Positions 9,913 through 21,438 of a stretch of 58,232 bases of DNA are shown in pieces (position 1 is the first letter of the stretch; each line of letters starts with the position of its first letter). Source of the DNA: Microbacterium sp. (GTDB lineage Bacteria; Actinomycetota; Actinomycetes; Actinomycetales; Microbacteriaceae); NCBI RefSeq assembly GCF_011620665.1, contig NZ_WOYQ01000002.1:1-58232 (forward strand), read 5' to 3'. Both the position numbers and the translations under genes were made by a program. The notes under the pieces are model-generated. The model did no database searches. It saw nothing but the letters and a program-made list of their open reading frames with translations, and had not been told where the DNA came from.

Positions 9913-10586
9913 GGGTCCTCATCGCAGACGACGACCCGCAACTCGTCCGCGCGCTGCGCATCACGCTCTCAGCGCACGGCTATGAGGTCATCACGGCGTC
10001 CGACGGGGCGGCGGCGGTCGCGGCGGCGGCGCAGACGCATCCGGACATCGTGATGCTTGATCTCGGCATGCCGCGTCTGGACGGTGCGGAAGTCATCCAC
10101 GCGCTCCGCGGCTGGAGCTCGGTGCCGATCCTCGTCGTCTCAGGACGAACCGGCTCTGCCGACAAAGTCGACGCGCTCGACGCCGGCGCCGACGACTACG
10201 TCACCAAACCCTTCCAGATCGATGAGCTGCTCGCTCGACTGCGCGCACTCGGACGCCGCACGTCCGCGGACGCGGGCAGCAGCCCGACCGTGCGGTTCGG
10301 CGATGTGGAGGTCGACCTCGCCGCGTCGCAGGTGCTGCGCGGTGGCATCGCCGTGCACCTGACGCCGACCGAATGGCGGATGCTCGAGTTCCTCGCGCGC
10401 AACCCCGGAGCCCTCGTCACCCGCCAGACGCTCCTCAAGGAGATCTGGGGCAGCGAGCAGGTCGCCGATAGGGGCTACCTACGGCTGTACATGTCTCAGC
10501 TGCGCAAGAAGCTCGAGGTCGACCCCCGCGAGCCGCGGCACCTGTTGACCGAATCGGGCATGGGCTACCGGTTGGTCATCGACTGA
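9909..10586 (+). CDS. kdpE: KdpE, OmpR-type response regulator of the kdp operon
   Basis: 225 residues. The receiver domain contains the acidic cluster ADDDP (6-10), phospho-acceptor D51 in IVMLDLGMP and K100 in TKPF. The OmpR/PhoB-type winged helix at the C-terminus includes LTPTEWRMLEFLARNPG and the terminal YLRLYMSQLRKKLE. It receives phosphate from KdpD and activates kdp transcription. It is translationally coupled to kdpD by a 4-base overlap. A hairpin immediately after the stop ends the operon. Confidence 0.95.
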   Translation: MRVLIADDDPQLVRALRITLSAHGYEVITASDGAAAVAAAAQTHPDIVMLDLGMPRLDGAEVIHALRGWSSVPILVVSGRTGSADKVDALDAGADDYVTKPFQIDELLARLRALGRRTSADAGSSPTVRFGDVEVDLAASQVLRGGIAVHLTPTEWRMLEFLARNPGALVTRQTLLKEIWGSEQVADRGYLRLYMSQLRKKLEVDPREPRHLLTESGMGYRLVID

Positions 10587-10605
10587 CGCGACGCACCGCG
10601 TCGCG
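10587..10605. terminator. Hairpin between the convergent kdpE and lipoprotein genes
   Basis: A perfect 8-bp stem (CGCGACGC / GCGTCGCG) with a 3-base loop starts on the base after the kdpE stop. It lies between two convergent genes and could act in both directions. It lacks a T tract. Confidence 0.6.
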
Positions 10606-10629
10606 ACCGGCGAGCGGCGATGCGCCGTG

Positions 10630-11121
10630 TCAGCGGTTCGCGCTTTTCAGCGACCCGGTGACGGGTCCTGCCGGGTCGACAATGACGCAGCTGATGACGC
10701 GGTCGCCCGCCTCGTTCCAGCTCTCTTCGGTCGGGGAGTAGTAGATGTAGTCAAGTGCGGACTCTTGATACGAGAGCCCGACGAAAACAAGGAAGGCCGA
10801 CTCGCATTCGTCGTACGCGGATGCCTCGATGGAGTCGGCACCGGGAAAGTCCCCCTCGGGGAGAGTGAAGTCGTGGAAGACCTCGCCCTCGTGCTCTTGT
10901 CCGCACGGAACGGACACCACGGTCGACACCGTGCCGTCCGTCGTCTCACCCAGGCAATCGCCGATCTTGATCGAGAAGACATCCACCTCGCTGCCGTCGG
11001 CGACCACGTCGGTATCGTCGCGCGTAACTGCATCGACGAGGCCGAAGATCGCAGAACACCCCGTGAGGGACAGCCCCGCCATGAGGATGACAACGCCGAG
11101 GGCAAGAGTACGACGAGCCAT
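10630..11121 (-). CDS. Secreted lipoprotein, septum-formation (Septum_form) family
   Basis: 163-residue predicted lipoprotein. A basic N-terminus and hydrophobic segment end in the lipobox LTGC, with Cys at residue 22 as the lipidated residue. The mature part has the pattern IGDCL...VPCGQEHEGEV, and further Cys residues in DECE and ISCV suggest two disulfides. This arrangement is characteristic of the actinobacterial Septum_form domain, whose members are linked to growth and septum formation in some species. It is encoded alone, convergent with kdpE and divergent from purL. The exact function is unknown; the family call is from motif memory. Confidence 0.72.
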   Translation of the reverse strand: MARRTLALGVVILMAGLSLTGCSAIFGLVDAVTRDDTDVVADGSEVDVFSIKIGDCLGETTDGTVSTVVSVPCGQEHEGEVFHDFTLPEGDFPGADSIEASAYDECESAFLVFVGLSYQESALDYIYYSPTEESWNEAGDRVISCVIVDPAGPVTGSLKSANR

Positions 11122-11194
11122 TGCATGACCTTCCGATGAGGATGCTATGGGCCGACTATACGCCCACGACGGCGGCTGGGGCCATAGCGGCGGC

Positions 11195-11200
11195 TAGACT
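11195..11200 (+). promoter_or_regulatory. -10 box upstream of purL
   Basis: TAGACT lies 45 bases upstream of the purL GTG, leaving a leader of about 37 bases. A GGAG sequence about 9 bases before the GTG serves as ribosome-binding site. No purine riboswitch fold was recognised in the short leader. Confidence 0.4.
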
Positions 11201-11244
11201 CGGGGCACGTCCCCGGCATCCCTCATTCCTTGGAGTCCAGCCGC

Positions 11245-13584
11245 GTGAGCACCCCCCGCCCCACCCTTTCGTCGACCGCCGACACCGTAGAGAACGCGCT
11301 CGCCACTCCGGAGAAGGAGCAGCCCTTCGGGGCCCTCGGCCTGAAACCCGACGAGTACGCAGAGATCAAGACGATCCTGGGCCGCCGGCCCACGTCCGGC
11401 GAGCTCGCGATGTACTCCGTGATGTGGAGCGAACACTGCTCCTACAAGTCCTCGAAGATCTACCTCCGCCGCTTCGGCGAGAAGGTGACCGACCAGATGC
11501 GCACCCGTCTCATGGTCGGAATGGGCCAGAACGCCGGTGTCGTGGACGTCGGCGAGGGATGGGCGGTGACCTTCAAGGTCGAGTCGCACAACCATCCGAG
11601 TTACATCGAGCCGTTCCAGGGGGCCGCGACGGGTGTGGGCGGCATCGTCCGCGACATCATCTCGATGGGGGCCCGCCCCGTGGCGGTCATGGATCAGCTG
11701 CGCTTCGGCGCGATCGATCACCCCGACACGGCCCGTGTCGTGCACGGTGTCACGAGCGGCATCAGCTTCTACGGAAACTGCCTGGGACTTCCCAACATCG
11801 GCGGCGAGACCGTGTTCGACGCGGTCTATCAGGGCAACCCGCTGGTCAACGCGCTCGCGGTAGGCGTCATGCGCCACGAAGACATCAAACTGGCCAATGC
11901 GACCGGCGTCGGCAACAAAGTGGTGCTGTTCGGTGCGCGCACCGGCGGCGACGGGATCGGCGGCGCGTCGATCCTGGCGTCGGACACCTTCGCAGATGGC
12001 GGCCCCGCCAAGCGCCCCGCCGTGCAGGTCGGCGACCCGTTCGCCGAGAAGGTGCTCATCGAGTGCTGCCTCGAGCTCTATCGCGGCGAGCTCGTCGAGG
12101 CCATCCAGGATCTCGGCGCCGCCGGCATTTCGTGCGCGACGAGCGAGCTGGCCGCCAACGGCGGCAGCGGCATGCGCGTCGACCTCGACAGCGTGCTGCT
12201 GCGCGACCCGACGCTGACTCCCGAAGAGATCCTGATGAGCGAAAGTCAGGAGCGGATGATGGCGATCGTGGCCCCCGAGAAGCTCGCCGCGTTCCTCGAG
12301 GTCGTCGCCAAGTGGGACGTCGAGACGAGCGTCCTCGGTGAGGTCACCGGCGACGGCCGCCTGCAGATCTTCTGGCACGGCGAACAGATCGTCGACGTCG
12401 ACCCGTCGACCGTCGCCGTCGACGGCCCGGTCTACGAACGCCCCGTCGCCTACCCCACCTGGATCGACGCGCTGCGCGAGGACTCGGCATCCGCCCTGCC
12501 GCGTACCGACGACGCCGACGCGCTGCGTCGCCAGTTCCTGCAGCTCGTGTCGAGCCCTAACCTCGCCGACACGTCGTGGATCACCAACCAGTACGACTAT
12601 TACGTCATGGGCAATACGGCGCTCTCGTTCCCGGACGACGCCGGCATGATCCGCGTCGACGAAGAAAGCGGCCTGGGATTCGCGATCGCGACGGACTGCA
12701 ACAGCCGCTTCTGCCAGCTCGACCCCTATGCCGGCGCCCAGCTTGCACTCGCCGAGGCGTATCGCAATGTCGCGGTCACCGGCGCGGTGCCCACGGCCGT
12801 CACGGATTGCCTCAACTTCGGCAGCCCGGAGAACCCCGAGGTCATGTGGCAGTTCGGCCAGACCGTCGACGGCCTCGCCGACGCCTGCCTCGAGCTCGGC
12901 GTTCCGGTCACGGGAGGAAACGTCAGCTTCTACAACCAGACCGGCGACACCCCCATCTTTCCGACCCCGGTCGTCGGCGTGCTCGGCATCATCGACGATG
13001 TCGCCCGCCGCATCCCGTCCGGGTGGCAGGATGCCGGCGAGAACATCTACCTTCTCGGCGTGACCGCCACCGAACTCAGCGGTTCGGCGTGGGCGGGAAC
13101 GATCCACGGTCACCTCGGCGGGCGCCCCCCCGCGGTCGACCTGGGCCAGGAGAAGCGCCTTGCCGAGCTCATCCACGCCGCGTCCCAGCAAGAGCTCGTC
13201 TCATCCGCGCACGATCTGTCCGGTGGCGGCCTCGGTCAGGCCCTGGCCGAAGCCGTCATGCGCTTCGGAGTGGGCGCGCGCGTGTGGCTGCGCGAGATCA
13301 TGGAGCGGGATGGAGTGGATGCTGCGACCGCCCTGTTCAGCGAGTCCACCGGCCGCGTCATCGTCTCGGTCCCCCGCGAGGAGGACGTGAAATTCCGCGG
13401 GCTCTGCGACGGACGCGGCTACCCGGTGCTGCGGATCGGGGTGACCGATCCCGCGGCGGATGGCGACGAGCCGGCCTTGGAGGTGCAGGACGTGTTCACC
13501 CTCACGGTGCCGGAGCTGCGGGCCGGCTCGCAGGCGACGCTTCCGAGTGCTTTCGGCCCGACCGTCACCGAACCCGTAGGCTGA
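11245..13584 (+). CDS. purL: Phosphoribosylformylglycinamidine synthase subunit PurL
   Basis: 779 residues, the size of the small-type PurL that works with PurS and PurQ. It converts FGAR to FGAM using ATP and ammonia from glutamine in purine synthesis. Recognisable segments are [13 protein letters not shown] (about 63-75), [25 protein letters not shown] (about 110), [10 protein letters not shown] and [17 protein letters not shown] near the C-terminus. The GTG at 11245 matches the usual N-terminus ([19 protein letters not shown]); an in-frame TTG at 11230 is less likely. purS and purQ are not in the window. Its last codons contain a -10-like TAGGCT that serves the next small gene. Confidence 0.96.
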   Translation: MSTPRPTLSSTADTVENALATPEKEQPFGALGLKPDEYAEIKTILGRRPTSGELAMYSVMWSEHCSYKSSKIYLRRFGEKVTDQMRTRLMVGMGQNAGVVDVGEGWAVTFKVESHNHPSYIEPFQGAATGVGGIVRDIISMGARPVAVMDQLRFGAIDHPDTARVVHGVTSGISFYGNCLGLPNIGGETVFDAVYQGNPLVNALAVGVMRHEDIKLANATGVGNKVVLFGARTGGDGIGGASILASDTFADGGPAKRPAVQVGDPFAEKVLIECCLELYRGELVEAIQDLGAAGISCATSELAANGGSGMRVDLDSVLLRDPTLTPEEILMSESQERMMAIVAPEKLAAFLEVVAKWDVETSVLGEVTGDGRLQIFWHGEQIVDVDPSTVAVDGPVYERPVAYPTWIDALREDSASALPRTDDADALRRQFLQLVSSPNLADTSWITNQYDYYVMGNTALSFPDDAGMIRVDEESGLGFAIATDCNSRFCQLDPYAGAQLALAEAYRNVAVTGAVPTAVTDCLNFGSPENPEVMWQFGQTVDGLADACLELGVPVTGGNVSFYNQTGDTPIFPTPVVGVLGIIDDVARRIPSGWQDAGENIYLLGVTATELSGSAWAGTIHGHLGGRPPAVDLGQEKRLAELIHAASQQELVSSAHDLSGGGLGQALAEAVMRFGVGARVWLREIMERDGVDAATALFSESTGRVIVSVPREEDVKFRGLCDGRGYPVLRIGVTDPAADGDEPALEVQDVFTLTVPELRAGSQATLPSAFGPTVTEPVG
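13577..13582 (+). promoter_or_regulatory. -10 box overlapping the purL stop
   Basis: TAGGCT spans the last two codons and first base of the stop of purL, and its final T is 8 bases before the ATG at 13590. This spacing fits leaderless transcription of the 44-residue membrane protein. Confidence 0.4.
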
Positions 13585-13589
13585 GCGCC

Positions 13590-13724
13590 ATGAGCGATCA
13601 GGACGAGTACGCCGGCATGAACGAGGCGCGCACGCGCCGCACGCGTCTCATCGCATGGGTGGTGATCGTCGCCCTCATCCTGGTCGGCGGCGGGGCGACC
13701 GTCCTCGCTCTGCTTTTCGGCTGA
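13590..13724 (+). CDS. Small single-pass membrane protein, unknown function
   Basis: 44 residues: a polar N-terminus (MSDQDEYAGMNEARTRRTRL) followed by one hydrophobic helix (about residues 22-43). The positively charged flank before the helix predicts a cytoplasmic N-terminus. It begins 5 bases after the purL stop and has a -10 box at a distance typical of leaderless genes in this genome. I do not recognise a family. Confidence 0.6.
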   Translation: MSDQDEYAGMNEARTRRTRLIAWVVIVALILVGGGATVLALLFG

Positions 13725-13763
13725 CAGGCGACGAGCTCCGGGACGCTTTTCAGCGGTGGCGGC

Positions 13764-13769
13764 TAGCAT
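13764..13769 (+). promoter_or_regulatory. -10 box of a leaderless promoter
   Basis: TAGCAT ends 7 bases before GTG 13776, so the transcript probably starts at the start codon itself. Confidence 0.45.
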
Positions 13770-13775
13770 GACGCT

Positions 13776-14621
13776 GTGGATCCGCTCTGGGCGAGTGTCG
13801 CCGAGTTCTGGTGGGCGGGGCCGACGGTGATCGGCACCGGCGCCCTCGGCCTCTTCGGCCTGCGACACCAGCGGTCGGCACGCGCGCGCAGGATTGAGTA
13901 CGACGCCGCACGCGAAGATCTCCGTCGCGCTCGCATGCAGGCGACGAGCAGCCGTATGGATGTCCGCGTCGCGCGCGCGGAGCTCGCTCGCGTGCAGGCC
14001 GAGCGCTTCGCCGGTCGCGCCGGGAGCGCCCAGGTGAACGCAGCGCGCCACGCGCTCGACCGCGCCCAGCGCGAGGTGCGGGTGGCTGCGGCCGCCGCGC
14101 GCACCCGTCGGGCCCAGGTCGCCGCCGCGCGTGCCGCCCTGCCGGGATCGGCGCGCGATCCGGCATCCCTTCCGCTCGCCAAGCTGATGAGCGTGCATGA
14201 CGCCGTCACCGAGCAGTGGATGCAGTACGAGACCGATCCGGCCAAGCTCATCGCCTTCCCGACGATGAGCGACGGGCGGGTGCCACTGACCGCGGCTTTC
14301 CTCGCGGCGGCGCGGGTCGCTCAGGACCTGCGTCCTGTGGCGCCGCGGGACCGCCTGTCGACGGCGCAGTTCTCGGCGTATCGCGATGCGGTGCACCGGC
14401 TGCGGGCGGCGTTCGAGGACGCCGAGGCCGATGCATGGCGACGCGCACGGTCGGCCGGCACCGCTCCCGCGGGACCGGGCCCGGACACGGCCGGACCAGC
14501 GCACTGGACCGACGTCGCGCAATCGCTGACCGAGACTCTGCTCGCGCGGTCGGCCGAAGCACTGGCACGCGCCACCGGCCAGACCCATCCAGCTCCGCCC
14601 ACGGGGAAGAAGCGGTTCTGA
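13776..14621 (+). CDS. Coiled-coil protein with an N-terminal membrane segment, unknown function
   Basis: 281 residues. A hydrophobic stretch near the N-terminus (about 10-28, WWAGPTVIGTGALGLFGL) is followed by a long Ala/Arg-rich coiled coil (about 35-115). A C-terminal globular part contains EQWMQYETDPAKLIAFPTMSDG and ends in a Pro-rich, basic tail (TGKKRF). The GTG start has a -10 box exactly 7 bases upstream. The layout suggests a membrane-anchored cytoplasmic rod. No known domain is recognised, and its neighbours (purL side, GntR operon) give no functional hint. Confidence 0.75.
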   Translation: MDPLWASVAEFWWAGPTVIGTGALGLFGLRHQRSARARRIEYDAAREDLRRARMQATSSRMDVRVARAELARVQAERFAGRAGSAQVNAARHALDRAQREVRVAAAAARTRRAQVAAARAALPGSARDPASLPLAKLMSVHDAVTEQWMQYETDPAKLIAFPTMSDGRVPLTAAFLAAARVAQDLRPVAPRDRLSTAQFSAYRDAVHRLRAAFEDAEADAWRRARSAGTAPAGPGPDTAGPAHWTDVAQSLTETLLARSAEALARATGQTHPAPPTGKKRF

Positions 14622-14631
14622 GAATCTCCTC

Positions 14632-14689
14632 TTGACACCGCCCCGGGTGGCATGGTTACTTAGTCAAGTAACTAACCAACCCACCCGGG
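14632..14689 (+). promoter_or_regulatory. Promoter with nested palindromic operator for the GntR/ABC operon
   Basis: A consensus -35 TTGACA at 14632-14637 is followed 17-18 bases later by a weak -10 (GTTACT/TTACTT). The -10 sits inside the dyad GTTACTT-AGTC-AAGTAAC (14655-14672), a good candidate operator for the GntR protein encoded next. A second 9-bp inverted repeat, CCCGGGTGG (14642-14650) and CCACCCGGG (14681-14689), encloses the first. The right arm of the outer repeat overlaps the GGGAG ribosome-binding site of the regulator gene. Confidence 0.65.
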
Positions 14690-14696
14690 AGCAACG

Positions 14697-15083
14697 GTGA
14701 TCGAAGAAGGCAAGGCGCTCTTCGTGCAGATCGCCGAGCGCGTCGAGGACTCCATCCTCGACGGCAGCCTCGCGGAAGACACCCGAGCACCCTCCACCAA
14801 CGAGCTCGCCGCGTTCTACCGCATCAATCCGGCCACCGCGGCGAAGGGAGTGAACCTGCTCGTCGACAAGGCCGTGCTGATCAAGCGGCGCGGCGTCGGC
14901 ATGTTCGTCGCCCCCGGCGCGCGCGAACAGCTTCTCGACGAACGGCGCTCGGCATTCGCCGATCGGTTCATCCAGCCACTGCTGGCCGAAGCCCGCGCAC
15001 TCGGCCTCGGGCCCGATGCGCTGGCGACCCTCGTCCGCGAGCGGGCAGCGACATCCGACCTCACAGAAGGGACCACACCATGA
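14697..15083 (+). CDS. GntR family regulator, YtrA-like
   Basis: 128 residues: an N-terminal GntR winged helix (about 1-75, with APSTNELAAFYRINPATAAKGVNLLVDKAVLIKRRGVGMFV) and only a short helical C-terminal tail. This is the form of YtrA-type GntR repressors, which control adjacent ABC transporters. The GTG start is preceded by GGGAG at 5 bases. It sits directly behind a palindromic promoter and overlaps the ABC ATPase gene by ATGA, so it probably represses its own operon until a cell-envelope or antibiotic signal arrives. The inducer is unknown. Confidence 0.88.
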   Translation: MIEEGKALFVQIAERVEDSILDGSLAEDTRAPSTNELAAFYRINPATAAKGVNLLVDKAVLIKRRGVGMFVAPGAREQLLDERRSAFADRFIQPLLAEARALGLGPDALATLVRERAATSDLTEGTTP

Positions 15084-15973
15084 CCGCCGTCATCGAGGTC
15101 GACCATCTCACCAAGCGCTATCGAGACACCCTCGCGCTGGACGACGTCTCGTTCTCGATCGAAGAGAACACGATCTATGGTCTGCTCGGCCGCAACGGGG
15201 CCGGCAAGACGACGATCATGTCCATCCTCACAGCTCAGAACTTCGCGACCTCCGGGCGCGTCCGGGTCTTCGGCGAAGCGCCCTATGAGAACGCGCGAGT
15301 GCTCTCCCGCCTGTGCTTCGTGCGGGAAAGCCAGCGCTATCCCGACGACGCCCAGCCACGGCACGCACTGCGGATGGCGAGCCTGTTCTTCCCCCACTGG
15401 GACCAGTCCCTCGCCGACCGCCTGGTCGACGACTTCCGCGTACCGATGAAGCGACGGATCAAGAAGCTCTCCCGCGGTCAGCTGTCCGCCGTCGGCGTGA
15501 TCATCGGCCTCGCCTCACGTGCCGAGATCACCTTCTTCGACGAGCCGTACCTGGGCCTGGATGCCGTCGCACGACAGATCTTCTACGACCGACTGCTCGA
15601 GGACTACGCCGAGCACCCCCGCACGATCGTGCTCTCGAGCCACCTGATCGACGAAGTGTCGAACCTGCTTGAGCGCGTCCTGGTGGTCGACGAGGGGCGC
15701 ATCGTGATGGATGAGGAGACCGATCGGGTTCGCGGTCGCGCCGCGACGATCGTCGGCGACGTCGCGACGGTCGATGCCTTCGTCGCCGGTCGCGAAGTCA
15801 TCCACCGCGAGGCCCTCGGTCGCGTCGCCTCCGTCACCGTGGTCGGCGAGCTGACGACCGGTGACCGGTCCGCGCTCACCGCGGCGGGACTCGACCTCGA
15901 GCCGGTCTCGCTGCAACAGCTCATCGTACGCACGACCCAGGCCACCCAGCACGACCGAGGAGGAGTCCGATGA
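15080..15973 (+). CDS. ABC transporter ATP-binding protein
   Basis: 297-residue ATPase. Walker A GRNGAGKTT is at 37-45. The signature segment KKLSRGQLSAVGVIIGLA and Walker B ITFFDEP with the D-loop LGLDAV follow, then the H-loop SSHLIDE. The region after about residue 215 is a variable C-terminal domain. It energises the membrane protein encoded next, with which it overlaps by ATGA, and is itself overlapped by the GntR gene. The three-gene GntR-ATPase-permease arrangement is typical of drug- or envelope-stress-responsive exporters; the substrate is unknown. Confidence 0.92.
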   Translation: MTAVIEVDHLTKRYRDTLALDDVSFSIEENTIYGLLGRNGAGKTTIMSILTAQNFATSGRVRVFGEAPYENARVLSRLCFVRESQRYPDDAQPRHALRMASLFFPHWDQSLADRLVDDFRVPMKRRIKKLSRGQLSAVGVIIGLASRAEITFFDEPYLGLDAVARQIFYDRLLEDYAEHPRTIVLSSHLIDEVSNLLERVLVVDEGRIVMDEETDRVRGRAATIVGDVATVDAFVAGREVIHREALGRVASVTVVGELTTGDRSALTAAGLDLEPVSLQQLIVRTTQATQHDRGGVR

Positions 15974-16656
15974 ACAGGATCATCACCGTCACGCGCATGC
16001 AGTTCGTGAACAAGTACACGTTCGTCTGGATGCCGCTGATCATCCTCGGTGCCGCATTCGCCATGTCGCTGATCATCTTCGCTCTGATCCCGTACGACGG
16101 GGCGAAGTACGGCGGCGGGAGCCAAGCGCCGATCTGGTACTTCTTCGCGATCGGGATCATGGCGCTCAGCTACACCTTCCCGTTCTCGCAGGCGCTGAGC
16201 ATCACCCGTCGCGAGTTCTTCCTCGGCACGATGCTCGCGGCCGTCGTCACCTCGATCCTGCTCGGAATCGTTTTCGTCCTCGGCGGATTCATCGAGCAGG
16301 CGACGGACGGATGGGGAGTCAACGGCTACTTCTTCTATCTCGATTGGGTCTGGGGCTACGGCCCGCTCGCGGCGGGCGCATTCTTCGCAGTCGTCTCGCT
16401 GCTGCTGTTCGTTCTCGGCTTCTGGGGGTCGACGGTCTACCGGCGCTTCGGGGCCCTCGGACTCACGCTCACCCTGGTGTCACTGGGACTGCTGCTGGTC
16501 GCCGCGATCTGGCTCATCGGCCAGCTGGGCGCGTGGCCGGCTGTCGGCGCATGGCTGGCAGGCATGGCCGTGCCGAGCCTCATCGGGTGGATGCTCGCGG
16601 CCCTCGTCGCATTCGGCGCCATCGCGCTGGGGACACTCCAGCGCGCCGTCCCGTAG
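15970..16656 (+). CDS. ABC transporter membrane subunit
   Basis: 228 residues with six hydrophobic segments (about 16-38, 54-75, 95-118, 135-158, 165-187, 195-222), the normal form of a permease working with the preceding ATPase. The ATG overlaps the ATPase stop (ATGA). No substrate-specific motif is recognisable. It ends the GntR operon and is convergent with the chorismate mutase gene 18 bases away. Confidence 0.85.
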   Translation: MNRIITVTRMQFVNKYTFVWMPLIILGAAFAMSLIIFALIPYDGAKYGGGSQAPIWYFFAIGIMALSYTFPFSQALSITRREFFLGTMLAAVVTSILLGIVFVLGGFIEQATDGWGVNGYFFYLDWVWGYGPLAAGAFFAVVSLLLFVLGFWGSTVYRRFGALGLTLTLVSLGLLLVAAIWLIGQLGAWPAVGAWLAGMAVPSLIGWMLAALVAFGAIALGTLQRAVP

Positions 16657-16674
16657 CCCCCCGGCGGAGAGGAC

Positions 16675-16974
16675 TCAGCGTTCTCGAGCTGCCGCCGTGT
16701 GGTGATGGATGACTTCGGCCACGACGAAGTTGAACCACTTCTCGGCGAACTCGGGATCGAGTTCGGCCTCCAAGGCGAGCCGGCGGAGCCGGGCGATCTG
16801 CTGTTCCTCCCGCGCCGGATCGGATGCGGGCATCCCATGCTCGGCCTTGAGCACCCCGACCTGCTGCGTCGCCTTGAAGCGCTCGGCCAGAAGGTGGATG
16901 AGCGCCGCATCGATGTTGTCGATGCTGCCACGCAGGCGGCGGAGCGTCTGGGCCGGATCCGTGCCGTCAGTCAT
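16675..16974 (-). CDS. Chorismate mutase (AroQ class)
   Basis: 99-residue all-helical chorismate mutase of the AroQ fold, which converts chorismate to prephenate for phenylalanine and tyrosine synthesis. The characteristic pattern is present: LRGSIDNIDAALIHLLAERFKATQQVG (first helix with active-site Arg), then LKAEHGMPASDPAREEQQIARL. The start ATG 16974 has TAGTCT ending 8 bases upstream, consistent with a leaderless message; longer in-frame starts would run into the divergent gene. It is a stand-alone domain; there is no prephenate dehydratase fusion. Confidence 0.85.
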   Translation of the reverse strand: MTDGTDPAQTLRRLRGSIDNIDAALIHLLAERFKATQQVGVLKAEHGMPASDPAREEQQIARLRRLALEAELDPEFAEKWFNFVVAEVIHHHTAAARER

Positions 16975-16981
16975 GCCCCCG

Positions 16982-17001
16982 AGACTACCGCGCCCTAGAG
17001 T
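16982..17001. promoter_or_regulatory. Back-to-back -10 boxes of two divergent leaderless genes
   Basis: TAGTCT on the minus strand (16987-16982) precedes the chorismate mutase ATG by 8 bases, and TAGAGT on the plus strand (16996-17001) precedes the AI-2E permease ATG by 8 bases. The two start codons are only 34 bases apart, so each -35 region must lie within or near the opposite gene. Confidence 0.5.
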
Positions 17002-17008
17002 GTGACCC

Positions 17009-18157
17009 ATGAGACCTCGCCGCGCCGCCCACCTCACTGGTTCGGAGGCCCCGCCAGCGCCCGCCCCGCCGGCACCTGCCCCGCCGGTTCAGACGTCAGC
17101 CCGACAGATCTGGGCGAACGTGAACCGCCCCTTCGTGGCCGGCTTCCTCCTGACCCTCGGCGGCCTCGCCGCCATCTCGCTGGGCATGGCCATCAGCAGC
17201 CTCGTCACGGTCTGGATCTACATCGCCTTCGCCCTCTTCGTCGCGCTCGGACTGAACCCGCTCGTGCTGCGCCTGGAACGCCACGGCACGAAGCGGCCCT
17301 GGGCGATCGTCATCGTCTACTTCGCGTTCGCGCTCGCCCTGACCGCCGTGCTCTGGTTGATCATCCCCACGGTAGTGAGGCAGATCGCACAGTTCATCTC
17401 GGATCTGCCCACGATGATCGGCGATTTCCAGCGGACCGAGCTCTTCGGCGTCATCGTCGACCAGTTCGGTGACCAGGTGTCCGTCCTGCTCGCCGAGGTC
17501 CAGCGCTTCCTCACCGACCCGGCCACGATCGCCACCCTCGGCGGAGGGGTGCTGCAGGTCGGAGTCTCGATCGGCACGACCATCTCGGGCATCATCATCA
17601 TCATCGTGCTGAGCCTGTACTTCCTGGCCTCTCTGCCGCAGATCAAGCAGGCGTTCTACCAGCTGCTCCCGGCGCGATCGCGAGTGCTCGCGGCCGACCT
17701 GACCGAGCAGATCACGGACTCGGTCGGCGGGTACCTCGGTGGGATGGTCGTCCTCGCCTTCAGCAATGCGGTCTTGACGTTCATCCTGTTCACGGTTCTG
17801 AGCTTGCCGTTTCCCGCCCTCCTCGCCGTGACCGCGTTCTGCATCACGATCATCCCCCTCGTCGGGACGGTGCTGTTCTGGGCCATCGGCTCAGTCGTCG
17901 CGCTGTTCGCGAGCCCCGTTGCCGCGCTGGTTTTCGCGGGCATCTACCTCCTCTACATGCAGCTGGAGGCATACGTGCTCACGCCTCGCGTCATGAACAG
18001 GGCGATTTCGGTCCCCGGGTCGCTCGTGGTGATCGGGGCCCTCATCGGCGGCACGCTCATGGGGCTGCTCGGGGCGCTCGTGGCGATTCCCGTCACGGCG
18101 TCGATCCTGCTCCTGATCAAGAACGTCTTCATCCCGAAGCAGGATGCCGCGGTCTAG
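17009..18157 (+). CDS. AI-2E family (TqsA/PerM-like) membrane transporter
   Basis: 382 residues with about eight membrane helices in the pattern of this family. Two pairs form the first half, then comes a long soluble segment (about 130-200, with PTMIGDFQRTELFGVIVDQFGDQVS). The conserved second half carries SVGGYLGGMVVLAF, ITIIPLVGTVLFWAIGSVVALF and a C-terminal EAYVLTPRVMNRAISVPG. Family members export autoinducer-2 or transport Na+/H+ or other solutes; the substrate here is open. The N-terminal 30 residues are Pro/Ala rich. The ATG at 17009 fits a leaderless promoter. Confidence 0.85.
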   Translation: MRPRRAAHLTGSEAPPAPAPPAPAPPVQTSARQIWANVNRPFVAGFLLTLGGLAAISLGMAISSLVTVWIYIAFALFVALGLNPLVLRLERHGTKRPWAIVIVYFAFALALTAVLWLIIPTVVRQIAQFISDLPTMIGDFQRTELFGVIVDQFGDQVSVLLAEVQRFLTDPATIATLGGGVLQVGVSIGTTISGIIIIIVLSLYFLASLPQIKQAFYQLLPARSRVLAADLTEQITDSVGGYLGGMVVLAFSNAVLTFILFTVLSLPFPALLAVTAFCITIIPLVGTVLFWAIGSVVALFASPVAALVFAGIYLLYMQLEAYVLTPRVMNRAISVPGSLVVIGALIGGTLMGLLGALVAIPVTASILLLIKNVFIPKQDAAV

Positions 18158-18169
18158 CCGGCCGGCGAA

Positions 18170-21086
<2,917 letters not shown>

Positions 21087-21090
21087 GCCG

Positions 21091-21438
21091 TCAGTCGCCC
21101 GGGGCCGGCGGGGTGTGCGGCCCGTCCTTCAGCTCGTCGACCAGCAGCGATGGCTCGTCGATCGTGCCGTTGCGATATGCCTGACGACCCACCATATGCG
21201 CAGCAAGGGGCGCGGTCGCAAGCTGGATGAGCACAACCGGCACGAGGAACGCCGCGACCTGCCACGACCCGAGCGAGAGGCCGATCGCGATCGCGATGAG
21301 GATCAGGCCCAGCACCTGCGGCTTCGTGGCCGCGTGCAGCCGCGTCGGCACGTCTCTGAACCGCAGCAGGCCGATCGACGCCGTCAGGCACAGCAACGCC
21401 CCGATCAGGATCAGCACGAGCACGATGACATCGATCAT
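21091..21438 (-). CDS. mnhG: Mrp/Mnh cation:proton antiporter subunit G
   Basis: 115 residues. Three hydrophobic helices and the family segment LLRFRDVPTRLHAATKPQVLGL (about 23-45) identify subunit G. It is the last gene of the six-gene antiporter operon; its ATG overlaps the subunit F stop by 4 bases. The polar C-terminal tail is longer than the core. Confidence 0.93.
   Translation of the reverse strand: MIDVIVLVLILIGALLCLTASIGLLRFRDVPTRLHAATKPQVLGLILIAIAIGLSLGSWQVAAFLVPVVLIQLATAPLAAHMVGRQAYRNGTIDEPSLLVDELKDGPHTPPAPGD

Noticed and set aside
11194..13191. Long minus-strand frame opposite purL
   Set aside because: Mirror frame of purL with typical Arg/Asp/Gly/Val bias and no domains.
14100..14621. 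Possible split or frameshifted gene because of strong alternative frames
   Set aside because: The plus-strand frame from 13776 is continuous with a coherent coiled-coil protein; the others are GC-rich shadows.
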